Below, one piece after another: positions 21,416 through 32,563 of a DNA stretch of 64,000 nt (positions are counted from its first letter, which is position 1; every line of letters starts with the position of its first letter). Source of the DNA: Chelonoidis abingdonii (lineage: Eukaryota > Chordata > Testudines > Testudinidae); NCBI RefSeq assembly GCF_003597395.2, contig NC_133771.1, forward strand, positions 139,373,794 through 139,437,793, given 5' to 3'. The position numbers and the translations under genes were made by a program. The notes beneath the pieces are model-generated. The model saw nothing but the letters and a program-made list of their open reading frames with translations, had not been told where the DNA came from and did not search any database.

Positions 21416-22884
21416 CCTAGTGACTTTCCTGAGGTTAGCTTGCTATGAAATGTCTATTTTTTGGACTACGCTCCCGTCCTGATTTTTTTTCCAGGACTAA
21501 AAGGGTTAACACGTCTTGTTTTCTGCTTCACAACAGCTCCCCGTTCATACTGTGTCAAAGTCTTCTAAAGCTACTTTTTTTTCCTTCTAAAGAAGCTTTA
21601 TCAATGTATACTAAGTAAACAGATCTTTGTTTTTGCCTTCCACCCACTGCCCTTTCTCTCCAGACTGAAATTGGATTCCTTCCAACCCGGCTGCAGAAAT
21701 TGCTGCCTACACATTCACAGAGGAGCGCAGGGTTTCTAGGGTGAGGCAATGCGTCTGCGATTCGCAGAGACAAGGCAGGAATTGTAATTGTACTTCATCA
21801 TGTGATGACTTATGAAAGAGGAAGTTAGGATGTTTTAGTCACGTACTCCTTTGCCCTCTTGCTTAGCCTCTAGGTTCTTTGAAGGAAAAATTGCATGTAT
21901 GTTGGTTGGGAGCCAAGAACGAGTGTTTGTGTATTTAAGATCATGAGCAGTTTGCAGTGCAGTTACTAAAGGCTGGGGCGAACAAACCTTTCAGCTGTGG
22001 CGGGCTTTAAACTGGAGGGCAAAATTGTAATTACTTTCCCCCCATAAGAACCAGAGCTTGTTGGAAAAATCAAGAGAAGCCATTTTAAGTTTTTAACTAT
22101 CATTTTATTGCTTCCAGTTAACTCTGGAAAAACGGGAGGGAAACATTACAGCACTCGTGAAATAGCTGAACATAAATGTCCTCAAGCAGTGGCTGGTTTA
22201 AACAGAAAATGTGGGTTTTATACCACAGCCTATTTAAGTCCCCAAACCTGATGATTTCATGGCCTTACCAGTATGGAAGTCAAACAGGGGATATGTTCAG
22301 TTGTTCTTTCTTTCTTTCTTTCCTACAGAATCTAGCCCATAGGGTTTAACCTATCTCAAATACCCATTATTATATTATTGTAATACTATATAGAAGAATA
22401 GACTTACTGCTAGAGGACACCTACTGGTGGTTTGTGGTAATGCCATGTTGCCTGCAGAGAGCTATTGAAGGCTTACTTTACTCTCAGTTTAATTGATTTC
22501 AATAGGACTGCCTGTGGTTGCATGATGAACAGGATATGGCCCATTATAAAGAATAATGTACCCTCAATTTTGCATTGTGAGCCTGTTATTTCATCAGTGG
22601 TTTCTGCTGATGTAATTGAATTATTTGTTGTTCCACTAGGGGGTGGAAACTTCATAATTGTAGGCCAAGCACCATCCTCCCTCCTTTCCCCCACTTCCTC
22701 CTTTGTCCCCCATGCCAGGCGCTGTGTGTGCCCCCCATTCCCTCCATGCTCTGAACTCCCCCCCACCCTTATTATTTCTTTTCTATTTGTCTGGGAGATA
22801 TGTCATGCAGAGTGTCAACATGTTAATTGGGATTGGGAGGATGGGCAGAGCTGTGATGGCGAGGGTAATAGTTATGCTGGAAGG
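21416..22884. other. Intergenic, nothing coding recognised
   Basis: Contains a TTTC microsatellite at 22304-22322 and a TTGATTTCAATAGG motif near 22493. No gene recognised. Confidence 0.5.
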
Positions 22885-22896
22885 TGTTAATTGGTG

Positions 22897-23496
22897 AAGC
22901 TCGCCCATTGCTAACAGATCCGCCCCCCCCCCCGCCTAAGGGGAGGATCTACAGGACCTCAGAACCCAACTGATTCCGGGGGACAACTAATAAAGGAACA
23001 GGGACAGGAGTCCGGTCAAAGTGTCATAAGAAGGGAGCCTGATGGGGACACCGAGCAGAGAACCCCGGACAGCGCCCACTGCTCCTCGAAGGCGTCAAGG
23101 GAGCCAGTGGACGCCGCCAAGAGGAACTCCGCCCGGATATATGAACGGACCAGGGACCGGCAACAAGCCCCACAGTCACCGGAGTCTCCATCGGCCAACC
23201 TCCTCTCCCTGGTCGTGTAGATGGCTTGTTTAGCCAGGGCGAGGAGGAGGTTGACCAGGAGGTCCCAGGACTTCGTGGGGCCACGGATAGGGAGTGCGTA
23301 GAGAAGGAGGTGAGGGGAAAAGTGCAGCCAAAAATGCAACAGGAGATTAGTGAGGAGCTGGTATAGGGGCTGCAACCTGGCGCACTCTAAGTAAACGTGC
23401 GCCAGGGTCTCCCTCACGCCACAGAAGGGGCAGGTGTCTGGGACAGGGGTGAACCACGCCAAATACACGCCAGTGCTCACGGCCCCATGAAGGAGC
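22897..23496 (-). mobile_element. 5'-truncated Tx1-like non-LTR retrotransposon (LINE) with 12-bp target duplication
   Basis: The minus strand has an open frame (about 23480-23016, preceded by more matching codons) that reads as the C-terminal end of a LINE ORF2: GAVSTGVYLAWF, CPFCGVRETLAHVYLEC (a CCHC-like finger after the reverse transcriptase), ARLQPL, then a leucine-rich tail. This arrangement is characteristic of the Tx1 group of L1-like elements. A short 3'UTR follows to 22897. TGTTAATTGGTG occurs at 22885-22896 and again at 23497-23508, so the insertion is bounded by a 12-bp duplication. There is no poly(A) tail at the 3' end. The element is 5'-truncated, lacking reverse transcriptase and endonuclease. 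Confidence 0.8.
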
Positions 23497-23508
23497 TGTT
23501 AATTGGTG

Positions 23509-24206
23509 TGTAGCGGGGTGGTTACCCACTCCTGCCCTTTGGAGCTTAAAACAGCCCAGGAGAGGGCTGGGGCTGGGGCAAGAAGTCTGGGCTGATTGGG
23601 AGAAAGCAGGCTCAGCTGTGGCCAAGTCCCAATCAGGCCCAGCTGGTCCCTGTAAGAGGCACTGAGCCAGAAGCCCAGACAGTCTCCCTCTGCTTGTAGA
23701 GGGAGAAGGGTCTGGCTGAAGGGAGCTAGAGACAGAGTACCTGAGTGGAGCAGGGCTGGGGACAGGCTGAGGAGCTGGGGAGCTCCAGCCTGGAAAGCCA
23801 CAGGCTGCAGCCTTGATAAAGGCCAGGACAGGTACTGGGGCTATAGAGTGGTAGTCAAGGGTAGGCAAAGGCAGCGGGTCTAAACCTCTCTTTGCCAGTG
23901 ATGAATTGTGTGTACACTGCAGTCTGCCCCAGGGAGCGGGGCTAGATGGTGACTGGCAGTAGCCATGTTCTGAGGCAAAGTGGGGGTAGAAGGTTGGGGG
24001 TTCCCCAGGGAGAGGACACCCAGATTGGTGGGGTACTGCTAGGGGGCAGCACCCCAGTTAAAAGGGCATTGGGGTCCAGGGAGGGACATGGGGGCCAAAA
24101 GGACAGGTGGATCACCGGTCTGCAGGGAACGCTCCTTGCTGGAAAAGAGCTAATTCCCGAGGACAACCAGTAGGAGGCATCACAGGGGTGAGGCTGCACG
24201 TCTACA
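23509..24206. mobile_element. Solo LTR, 698 bp, with 5-bp target duplication TGGTG
   Basis: Begins TGTAGCGGGGTGGTTACCC and ends GCTGCACGTCTACA, giving TGTA...TACA ends. TGGTG is present immediately before (23504-23508) and after (24207-24211). The interior is GC-rich with GGAGCTGGGGAGCTCCAG and GGGGGCAGCACCCCAG blocks and no coding sequence. I recognise this sequence type as common in turtle genomes, but cannot name the family. Confidence 0.8.
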
Positions 24207-24527
24207 TGGTGCTATCAATTGTTGATCTATAGAGAATTAAAAAATCCATAGGGTTCTCTCCATTAAGAACTAAAATATTCCCTGAAATTTTGTAACTGAT
24301 CCCATGCTGTGTTCAAAAGTTTTCATGTTCTATCCAAATAAACAGAAAAATGCCATCTAGTTGAGTGTAGAGCCTCCCAAGTTGGGACAACTAAAACCTG
24401 ACATTAAGTTACAGCCTTAATTTATGCACATTTTTGGGTACGCAGTTATTTTGCATTTGTGAGAACTAATATCTGTAGAGGTTCTGCACTGAAGGTACTT
24501 CAGGTTAAAACTTAAGGCCCATTCCCG

Positions 24528-24734
24528 AGGGTTGCTAGGTGTCCGATTTTCAACCAGAACACCCAGTCGAAAAGGGACCCTTCCCAGCCTGTTGAAAATG
24601 AGCGAGCGAGCGAGTGAGGGTGGGGGAGAGCAAGTGATGGAGGGAGGGCAGGGATGGACTGAGTGAGGCGGAGCCTTGGAGAAGGGGCGAGGCAACGGTG
24701 TTTGGTTTTGTCCTGTTAGAAAGTTGGCAACCTT
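24528..24734. mobile_element. MITE-like repeat with AGGGTTGC termini
   Basis: Starts AGGGTTGCTAGGTGTCCG and ends GAAAGTTGGCAACCTT; the reverse complement of the end, AAGGTTGCCAACTTTC, pairs with the start over about 10 bases. It contains a GAGC/GAGT tetramer run near 24600. No clear target duplication was seen. Confidence 0.6.
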
Positions 24735-25466
24735 TGCAGCCAACATTCCCATTGACTTACTGACATTTCTGCCTTGTTATTGCTATTGAAGATGGCAGGT
24801 TGCTTGAAAGGATTTACAAAAAGGCAAATGTAAGCTGACTTTAACAGGTGATTTGCTTATTGAAGGACTGCAAGATATGTGCCAAATGGTTCAGAAGCTA
24901 AAGCAATCACAGGGACTTACCTGTAGATGGCCACTCACTCTGCTTAGGATGGCCATTTTAGAAACCTTAGAAGTTTTGTTTTTCATTTAAAATACCATGT
25001 TCTTCTGTGTTTAAAAAAAAATAAAAATTTCTATTTACAAATTTTGAAATATACAATTCACGCTGCAGCGCTAGTGAGGCAGCACATGCTACATGCCGTT
25101 CATTCAACTGAAACTAATCCCTGAGGAAACATTACAGCAAACTTTTCTAGTGAAAAAGAAACATCCACTGGCGAGACAAATGCCAAACAGTCCTGAAGGG
25201 GCCTCATTGTGAGGGAAGTTGAATTTGATAAAATAACAGCACAGCCAAGGTTAAAATGAAAAGTACTACATTCAAAGATGCAGCTTAAAATAGCCACCCT
25301 GGATTTGCTACTTTCTGTCACAAAATGCCTGTGAGATTTTTAAAATAAATTTTTAAAATCTAGGTCACATCCTGCCAGCTTTACTCACTGACTTCAGTGG
25401 AAATACTGACAAGAGTAAGTCTTATCTTATTATATCCTTTTCTAATAGCATAGCAAGGACATAGGG

Positions 25467-25780
25467 CAGGGGTAGGCAACCTCTGGCACATGGGCCGAAT
25501 GCAGCGCGTGAGCTGATTTTCAGTGGCACTCTCACTGTCTGGGTCCTAGCCACCGTTCGAGGGGCTCTGCACTTTAATTTAATATTAAATGAAGTTTCTT
25601 AAGCATGTTAAAAACCTTATTTACTTTACATACAACAATAGTTTAGTTATATATTACAGGCTTATAGAAAGAGACCTTCTAAAAACATTAAAGTGTATTA
25701 CTGGCATGGAAAACCTTAAATCAGAGTGAATGAATAAATGAAGACTCGGCACACCACTTCTGAAAGGTTGCCGACCCCTG
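25467..25780. mobile_element. Non-autonomous hAT element, 314 bp, with perfect 8-bp target duplication
   Basis: Starts CAGGGGTAGGCAACCTCTGG and ends GAAAGGTTGCCGACCCCTG, a clear terminal inverted repeat of about 16 bp. ACATAGGG is duplicated exactly at 25459-25466 and 25781-25788. No coding sequence. Confidence 0.93.
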
Positions 25781-25788
25781 ACATAGGG

Positions 25789-28109
25789 CCTGATTCAAAA
25801 CCCACTGTAGTCAGTGGGAATCTTGCATTTACTTCAATGGGCTTTAGAATAGGCCCATAGTAAGATCTTCATCCTGCAAACATTTATGTACACTTGTTAC
25901 TTTATGCATGTGAGTAGTACCAGTGAATTTAAAGCCATATGTGATCTCAACTGTTTGTAGGATCAAGGCCTAAACACACATGCTAATCTTCAAACACGAG
26001 TACTCCCATTGATTCCCATGGAACTACTTGTGCCTAAAATTAAGCATGTGTGTGTGTGTTTACAGGAGCAGGCTTATGTTTTTAAAAGCTGTTAATAATC
26101 ACTATGTTGGATGTTTCTATGTATTGTACAGCTATTGTTCACAATGGAAGCTAACTGATGGTAGCAGAAGTAAAGGGAGACACTGAATAAAAAATAAAAT
26201 GCCAAAAGGCGAGATGAAGGTCATCACACTAGCTCAGTTTGGAAGAAAACGTGTCAGCGAATCAGAAAAAATCCAAACAGAAGTTTGATGTCAGCTTTTT
26301 ACTTTATATGGAACTCTGTTATTGACTCTTTGAAGCCTGCTATGAGGGACTTTTTTGGAATAATTTCTCAGTGGATCTCGGATACCATGTTTGCAAGGCA
26401 CTTGTGAAAAGGAAACATCAGGAAGGACCTGATATGCCACTTGTTCACAGATAAGGTCTGAAATATAGAGACACTAAGTTTTTTCTTATTTTATGATTTT
26501 TTTATGATTTATATTATTTTGTTATGATTTTTCCTATAAAAAAGTATTCATGCATATATGAGTATGCTAATTTTCAGGAAGATACATTTTTAAAAACTAA
26601 ATGCCCAATGTTGCAATGTATAGCAGACTACTGCGCTCCTGCTGAGGTAATCTACAGCAAAATTTGTAAGAGCAAAATGAGTTTGTTGGAGAGAACGGAA
26701 AATATTAAACCTTTTAATTAATTTTTGTTTTTTATCCAGCAACTGACTTTTTTCATTTTCAGGTAGCACAGTTGAAAAATCTAGCAAAATGACCTTATTT
26801 CTCTGACTCTCTGTGTTAGAGAGTCAGATGCAACAGATATTTACAATGTGTCTTGCCAGAAAGGGAGAAGATTATGAAAATATTTGAGAAGTTCAGAGGC
26901 TACTACAATCCAATTGAAAATAGAGACTTATGAGCAATGTTTTCAGGTGCCAGAAGTGAGAACAGTTGATAGGCCAAGCTTCTAACAGTTTTCCTCAGAT
27001 TGATAAATAAGGGAACGTCACATTCTTTATCCTTACTTCGTATTGCTTCTTTGCATCCAAAAATGCAATCAACAATTGGATTTGTTTAGATCTGAAAGCG
27101 GATGGAGTGCATTCTGGCTTTGGATTTCCTGATGTGAGGGGTGGGGGGATGACGGTGACCCCAGTGACCTCTTTTAAAAATAAACAGGAAGTCATGGAAT
27201 CTGTGACCCCTCTGTGACATAGATGTAGCTGTGTTCATTGCTTTATACACATTAGTTCAATAGGCTACTAAATGCCCCACAGAAAATGGGAAAAGGACAA
27301 GTATACTTCACAGGAAGCCTGTTACAAACTGAGACCAAAACACAGAACTAAGATTATCATTTGGCAGGCACTATATATATATTTATGTGTGTGTGTGTTA
27401 AGAATGCCTAGTCTGGCCTGCATACAACTAACAAACAATTAATCTTTGTCCCAAGTCTACATTCTATGCTTTGTCAAAATACTATGTAAGACATGAAATT
27501 ATAAAAAGGAAAAGACAGAATCCATTTAATTGCAGTCATGGACGAATATAAACGGTGATTATGCTCAACCAACACAAATACAATATCCAGGAGCAGTCTG
27601 TGTCAGTATATTCCTGAAGTAGTGTGGCGATTTCAAGCTCTGCAATGCTTTGTCCATATGGGTCCTTTTTGAACAAAGATCCTCACATATAATAAAAGTC
27701 TAAAATCTCTCAGCCAAGGCCAAAACCATCTCAAGGCTTGTGCCAGAACCATTAAAGCTGTTTGCAGTGTGGAGGTTTCAGTACTGGCAAAATGTCCCCC
27801 TGGGGCAGTGAAGTTGAGCTGGTTGTCAGTTCCATACCAGACCAGCTGGAATGAACATGTTCCCCACTGGCCTCTGTATATAGGCAGACCCAAACGCTGC
27901 ATACGGTACAGCAGTTTAAATCTTTAAAGGGACCACCATCAGCTTGAAATCTAGTCCAATCAAAAGAAAAGTTAAGGATAGTTTCAGGTACTATCCTTGG
28001 CCTTGTTTCTCCCTGCCAATTTTTTTTTTGTGGTTTTACAATCACATTTTTCTATTTGTTTAAATGTTGGTCTCTCTCTGCCCATTGAAATCAATGGGAG
28101 TTAGGCACT
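25789..28109. other. Intergenic, several CATTGA-type motifs, no gene
   Basis: Self-complementary CACTG(N4)CAGTG and CATTGA-type motifs occur near 25803-25816 and 26007-26020, and at 28083-28096 as CATTGAAATCAATG. There are TG repeats near 26048 and 27390. No coding domain recognised. Confidence 0.5.
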
Positions 28110-28262
28110 TATCCACAGTGCTTAAGTTGTGCCAGGGTTTGCCAGGCTGAGCCACTGCACATCTAGGCTTGGCAGTTCACAGCCCCGGCACCTCTGGGCT
28201 TGCTGCATCAATTATGAATATAAAAAAATTGCTTGAGCCCCAGTACATCTTTCATTACACAT
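28110..28262. repeat. Unclassified turtle interspersed repeat
   Basis: GTGCTTAAGTTGTGCCAGGG...GGCACCTCTGGGCTTGCTGC...AAAAATTGCTTGAGCCCCAG...CATCTTTCATTACA is a sequence I recognise as recurring in turtle genomes; class unknown. Confidence 0.45.
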
Positions 28263-28734
28263 GAAGCACTGCTGACATACTTAGAGGATTTGGGCCTAAG
28301 TGCCTAACTCACTTCTTAAAGTGAGGCTTAGACTTCTAAATCAATGAGATACTTTTGAGAATTTTACTTGAAGTGCTGTCAAACAGACAAAGTAAACAAA
28401 TTTAAAAGACAGAATTGTTATCCCTCTTCTCCTTCAGTAATATTACATAATGTGTGCAACAATGATAGGTAAAAACATTCAGCTGTTAAGGCATTTAATG
28501 ATATATTTCTAACCTCTGAAAACAGCTACTACTTCATTGTTTCCATCATGCATTTTCCTGTTTGAAAAAAACCACCACAGTAAGCACTCTTGCTCACTTT
28601 GACAACCAGAAGGAGGCCACTGACAGGAATCATAATTAATACATGCAAAATTAATAATAACTAATGATAGTTTGCACTTCACTCTATGTACACTACCAAT
28701 ATGTCATAATAATAATGATAATGCAATTAATTTA

Positions 28735-28860
28735 GCTGGATAATACCCTGTTAGGCAGGTAGGTATTAGTCTCATTTTACAGATGAGGAAATGGAAGCAC
28801 AGGCAGATTAAGTGACTTAATCAAGGTCACACAGAGAGTCTGTGGCAGAACTCATTAAAA
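28735..28860 (-). repeat. MIR (CORE-SINE) copy, antisense
   Basis: Antisense MIR order: CTCATTTTACAGATGAGGAA, GATTAAGTGACTTAATCAAGG, TCACACAGAGAGTCTGTGGC. Good match to the reverse complement of the MIR core. Confidence 0.85.
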
Positions 28861-30548
28861 AACAACCACCCTCAGATCTCTCAGTTCTGGGCTTTAGCTA
28901 CAAGATTATGTCACCAAGGATGGACTCCCCACGTCACTTGTTTCCCCTATATTGGGTGTGCCTGGGGGACCATGGGCAGATTGTCCTAGCATTAGTGCCT
29001 GTGCAGCTTCAGTACCTGTATGTCAAAAGGATCTTCATATTTACTATATGGAGGATTGTATTAGGGTGTGCAGGGTAAGCTCCAGGATTCACTTTTATTC
29101 AGTGGCCTTAATGTGTCATTGGACTGGTGCAGAAAGAAGTGCTGGTGAAAAGTGCTAGGCTGACAGCCCTAGGACTGAACTCTTCTATCAGTAGCACAAC
29201 TACACGGTGGACACATATTTCCACAGTGACTTACCAAGATCAATAAGGGTGAGAGAGTAGTGCAGTGCCTATGCCTTTTCATTCATTAGCCTTTCCTCAG
29301 AGACTGCTATCAAGAGAAGCAAACTGGAGTGGAGGTCAGAGTAGAGGAGTTTTTTATTATGGGGATGTTTGTACACTAGGAAGTAGATTAATGCCACCAA
29401 ACTCATTGCACATAGGGCATCAGACAACTTTAGAAGGCAATAACATTTCAACATTAATGACCTGAGCTGGATTTTAATTGCTGACCCAGAGGTGAAAGTC
29501 TCTGTATCTCATTACCAGTCCCCTGGATCATCTACTTCCCCTCTGCCAGTTACTAGTATTGCTAAATGTAACATCACACACATTATAATTAAGAAAAAAA
29601 AATCAGACAAATAAAAAAATGGTTGGAGCTTCTCAGAAACATCTCTGTAATAGCTGCTGCCTGACTCAGCCTTCAGTTAACATTTGTGTGGGTATAATAC
29701 AACTTCTGTTGTATCTTACGTAATATTGGTATGCCCAGGAACCATCTCTGGAGGGGGACACACCCAAAGAGAGGGATTCAGCCAATTCCATGGTAGCAAT
29801 CCTCTCTTTCTTGATCCAAGGATCAGCATGGCAAGAGGGACTTTGAAATGAACTGGCTATAAGAAAAGTGGAAGTGATACACATTGACCAACACCAATCC
29901 TGTGGCCTCCAGCTGGATTACTTTTCCAACAGACTCTCCCAATGAAGTGCGCGCCACAGCACAGGGCCCCAGCTGGCCAGGAAGAAACCTCCGCTGACTC
30001 CAGGATTCCAGGTGAGAGCAAAGAGTGTGTGCATCTCTGTGCCCACCTGCACTAGAGAAGGATTTAACCCATATTATCCATATTATATATTATATTAGTA
30101 GTTAGGGCAAGATTTAGCCCATATTATATATTATGCCACAAGCACACCTGTTAAAGGAGCCTTATTAAGACTGTAAAGTCAAGCATTCAGAAGACAGGAA
30201 ATGCCAGAATTCAACTTACCTGTGCAACCTTAAGTTGGTTCCTTGTGTGTATTCATTATGATACAGTCTTTAATTATATGATCACATACTATTATGTTCA
30301 TGGGACCCTTGCTTTATTCAGTACACAGAATGGAGGGTGTTCACTTAAAGAGCAGCTATTCAATATTTGTTTTCTCCTAATTGTTCAGTATGTGGCCCCA
30401 GGATTTATTTACAGCAGACTATTCAAATCCAGCTCTGAACACAGAATTATTAATTTTGTCATGGGCTTTTGTATGGTGCTCATCACTGTTGTATCTCACT
30501 ACCTCACAAACATTACACTCCCATGAAGTGGGGAGGGGTTGTCAGTAG
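28861..30548. other. Intergenic, nothing recognised
   Basis: No gene or confident repeat family. An AT dinucleotide-like stretch (TATTATATATTATATTAG) lies near 30078-30100. Confidence 0.5.
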
Positions 30549-30833
30549 TGGCAAAAGATCCCTAAAGGTGAGGGGGCCACAGGTACCCAAACCGTGGTGC
30601 CATCCTCCCTGCACCACCTCTTTTGCCGAGGCCCCAACCTCACCCTGCCCCTTCCCCGAGGTCCCACCTTCACGCCGTCTCTTGCCCCAAGGCCCTGCTC
30701 CAATCTCACCTCTTCCTCTCAAGACTCTGCCTCCCCACTTGCTTCTCTCTGCCGCCCCATCCAGTCCCTTGCCCTTTTGGTCAGTAAAAAGTGGGTGGGC
30801 CATGGGCCATTGGGCCCTCCCTATTCCAGCACC
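30549..30833. repeat. GC-rich MITE-like interspersed repeat
   Basis: TGGCAAAAGATCCCTAAAGG at the left and GTGGGTGGGCCATGGGCC...CAGCACCCTGGG at the right bracket a C-rich interior of repeated CCCTGCCCC/GAGGTCCC blocks. I recognise this as a repeated turtle sequence. Frames through it are incidental. Confidence 0.5.
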
Positions 30834-31094
30834 CTGGGTGGTGGCGGTGTCCCCATTTTACAGAGCAAGTACAGATGCACAGAGAGATTAAATGTGGGTG
30901 CCCAATTTGAGATAATTAGTACTTGATTTTTCTGAGTACATAACATCATATACATTTAGTATGTTCAAAAGACAATTCCCATTCACTTCACCTGCAGCTG
31001 TGAGTGCTCAGCACTTCTGCAGAGCAGATCTCTGGGTCCCAAGTTGGACACCCAGAAAATGAGGAACACACAATCAGTGATTACCTGTGAAAAG

Positions 31095-31205
31095 CTTTTT
31101 TTAAGTAGCTTGCCCAGCATCACATAGTAAAATAAGCAAAATAAAAAAAAAAAAAATCACATAGTAACCATGGCAGGAGCAGTGATAGAATCCAGTTCTC
31201 CAGGG
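31095..31205 (-). repeat. Possible MIR-like SINE fragment, antisense
   Basis: AAGTAGCTTGCCCAGCATCACATAGTAA is followed, after an A-rich interruption, by CACATAGTAACC...GTGATAGAATCCAG, resembling antisense MIR with an internal duplication. Weakly supported. Confidence 0.4.
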
Positions 31206-31422
31206 CAGTATCTTCACCATTGTTGTCTTCACCATGAGACTCTTTTCTCTTTCTGGAATCCCCCACCTCATTCGTGATACACCCTAGCCCGGATCCACAA
31301 AGGATCTTATGTGTTGCAATGCACAATGTTTATTCAAAGTGGAACAGGTTCAACAGGAGAGACAGAGAGACCCACATCAGAATATCCCAGTGGTGAGGAT
31401 CCTCTCCATTTTAGTGTGCTGG

Positions 31423-31753
31423 CATAGACACTGACTTTCTAATGTGCCAGGGGATGCTCCCTCCCAGCTCTGCCCCAGGCCCTGCCCCCACTTCACTCCT
31501 TCCCCCAAGGTCCCACCCCACCCCACCCCTGCCCTACTTCTTCCCGCTCAGTTCTGCCCCGTCCCCCAAGTGCACCCTGCCTTTGTCCCTCCCCTTCCCC
31601 GCCCCAGTGCCTCCTGCATGCCGCAGAATAGCTGATCCGCGGTGGATGGGAGGCACGGGGGGAGAGGTAGGCACTGATAGGGGAGCTGCAGGTGGGTGCT
31701 AAATACTCACCTTTTTTTTTTTTTTTCCGTGGGTGCTCCATTCGGTGCCTATG
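31423..31753. mobile_element. hAT-like MITE of the CATAGGTGCCGA family, diverged copy
   Basis: Starts CATAGACACTGACTTTCTAA and ends CCATTCGGTGCCTATG. Both ends and the C-rich interior (CAGCTCTGCCCCAGGCCCTG, GGTGGGTGCTAAATACTCACC, TTTTTTCCGTGGGTGCTCC) align with the copy at 45453-45856. No convincing target duplication remains. Confidence 0.75.
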
Positions 31754-32114
31754 GCTGGGGGACTACGGAAGATGGAACAGTGCACTCAACCTACTATTGT
31801 TTGGTATGTATGACGTAGTGAAACTGCTGAAACACATAGGTCAACATTCCTCCATAGTGTACGCTTTTGGACTGACACCAGGAGTGAATTTGGCCCAGTG
31901 CGATCAGAAACAATGCCATTCAACACAAGGTCAAAAGGTTAAGTAGCTAACAGATCACCACAGCATTTGAGATCATGATGCCTGTTTGGCTACAGCTGAA
32001 ATCCCAGGCCAGGATGTCTAAACTGCTGTCTGTAGTGCGTGTACATGCTTAAGAAGAACTACGTCATCAGGAGTCCAACCTTTTGTTAAGTAACTTTGAA
32101 AAATATATCACATA

Positions 32115-32216
32115 TAGGGTGACCAGACAGCAAATATGAAAAATCGGGATGGGGCGGGGGGCAATAGGAGCCTATATAAGTAAAAGACCTTAAAATCAGG
32201 ACATCTGGTCATCCTA
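32115..32216. mobile_element. Short hAT-like MITE (TAGGGTGACCAGA family), copy 2
   Basis: Starts TAGGGTGACCAGACAGCAAA and ends GGACATCTGGTCATCCTA. Flanks ATCACATA (32107-32114) and ATCATATA (32217-32224) form an 8-bp duplication with one mismatch. Same family as 8043-8161 and 62301-62423. Confidence 0.85.
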
Positions 32217-32232
32217 ATCATATACATTATAG

Positions 32233-32555
32233 CAGAGCCGGCTTTAGCAATTTTGCCGCCCCAAGCATGGCGGCACGCCCAGGGGGCGCTCTGCCGCTTG
32301 CCGGTCCCGCAGCTCCGGTGGACCTCCCACAGGCTTGCCTGCGGAAGGTCCGCTGGTCTCGCGGCTCTGGTGAAGCATCCGCAGGCACGCCTGCGGCAGG
32401 TCCACTGGAGCCGCAGGACCAGCGGACCCTCCTCAGGCACGCCTGCAGCAGGTCCACCGGAGCCCCCTGCCGCCCTCCCGGCAACCGGCAGAGCGCCCCC
32501 GCGGCATGCCGCCCCAAGCCTGCGCTTGGCGCACTGTGGCCTGGAGCTGGCCCTG
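32233..32555. mobile_element. Non-autonomous hAT element, 323 bp, with perfect 8-bp target duplication
   Basis: Starts CAGAGCCGGCTTTAGC and ends GCCTGGAGCTGGCCCTG (reverse complement CAGGGCCAGCTCCAGGC). CATTATAG is duplicated exactly at 32225-32232 and 32556-32563. The interior is very GC-rich with GGTCCGCTGG/GCAGGTCCAC blocks in both orientations. A relative is at 43116-43376. Confidence 0.93.
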
Positions 32556-32563
32556 CATTATAG

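Noticed and set aside
30469..30891. 140-codon proline-rich frame
   Set aside because: Falls in a C-rich interspersed repeat.
31423..31753. 8-bp target duplication for this MITE copy
   Set aside because: TGTGCTGG and GCTGGGGG do not align convincingly; the element call rests on homology to 45453-45856.
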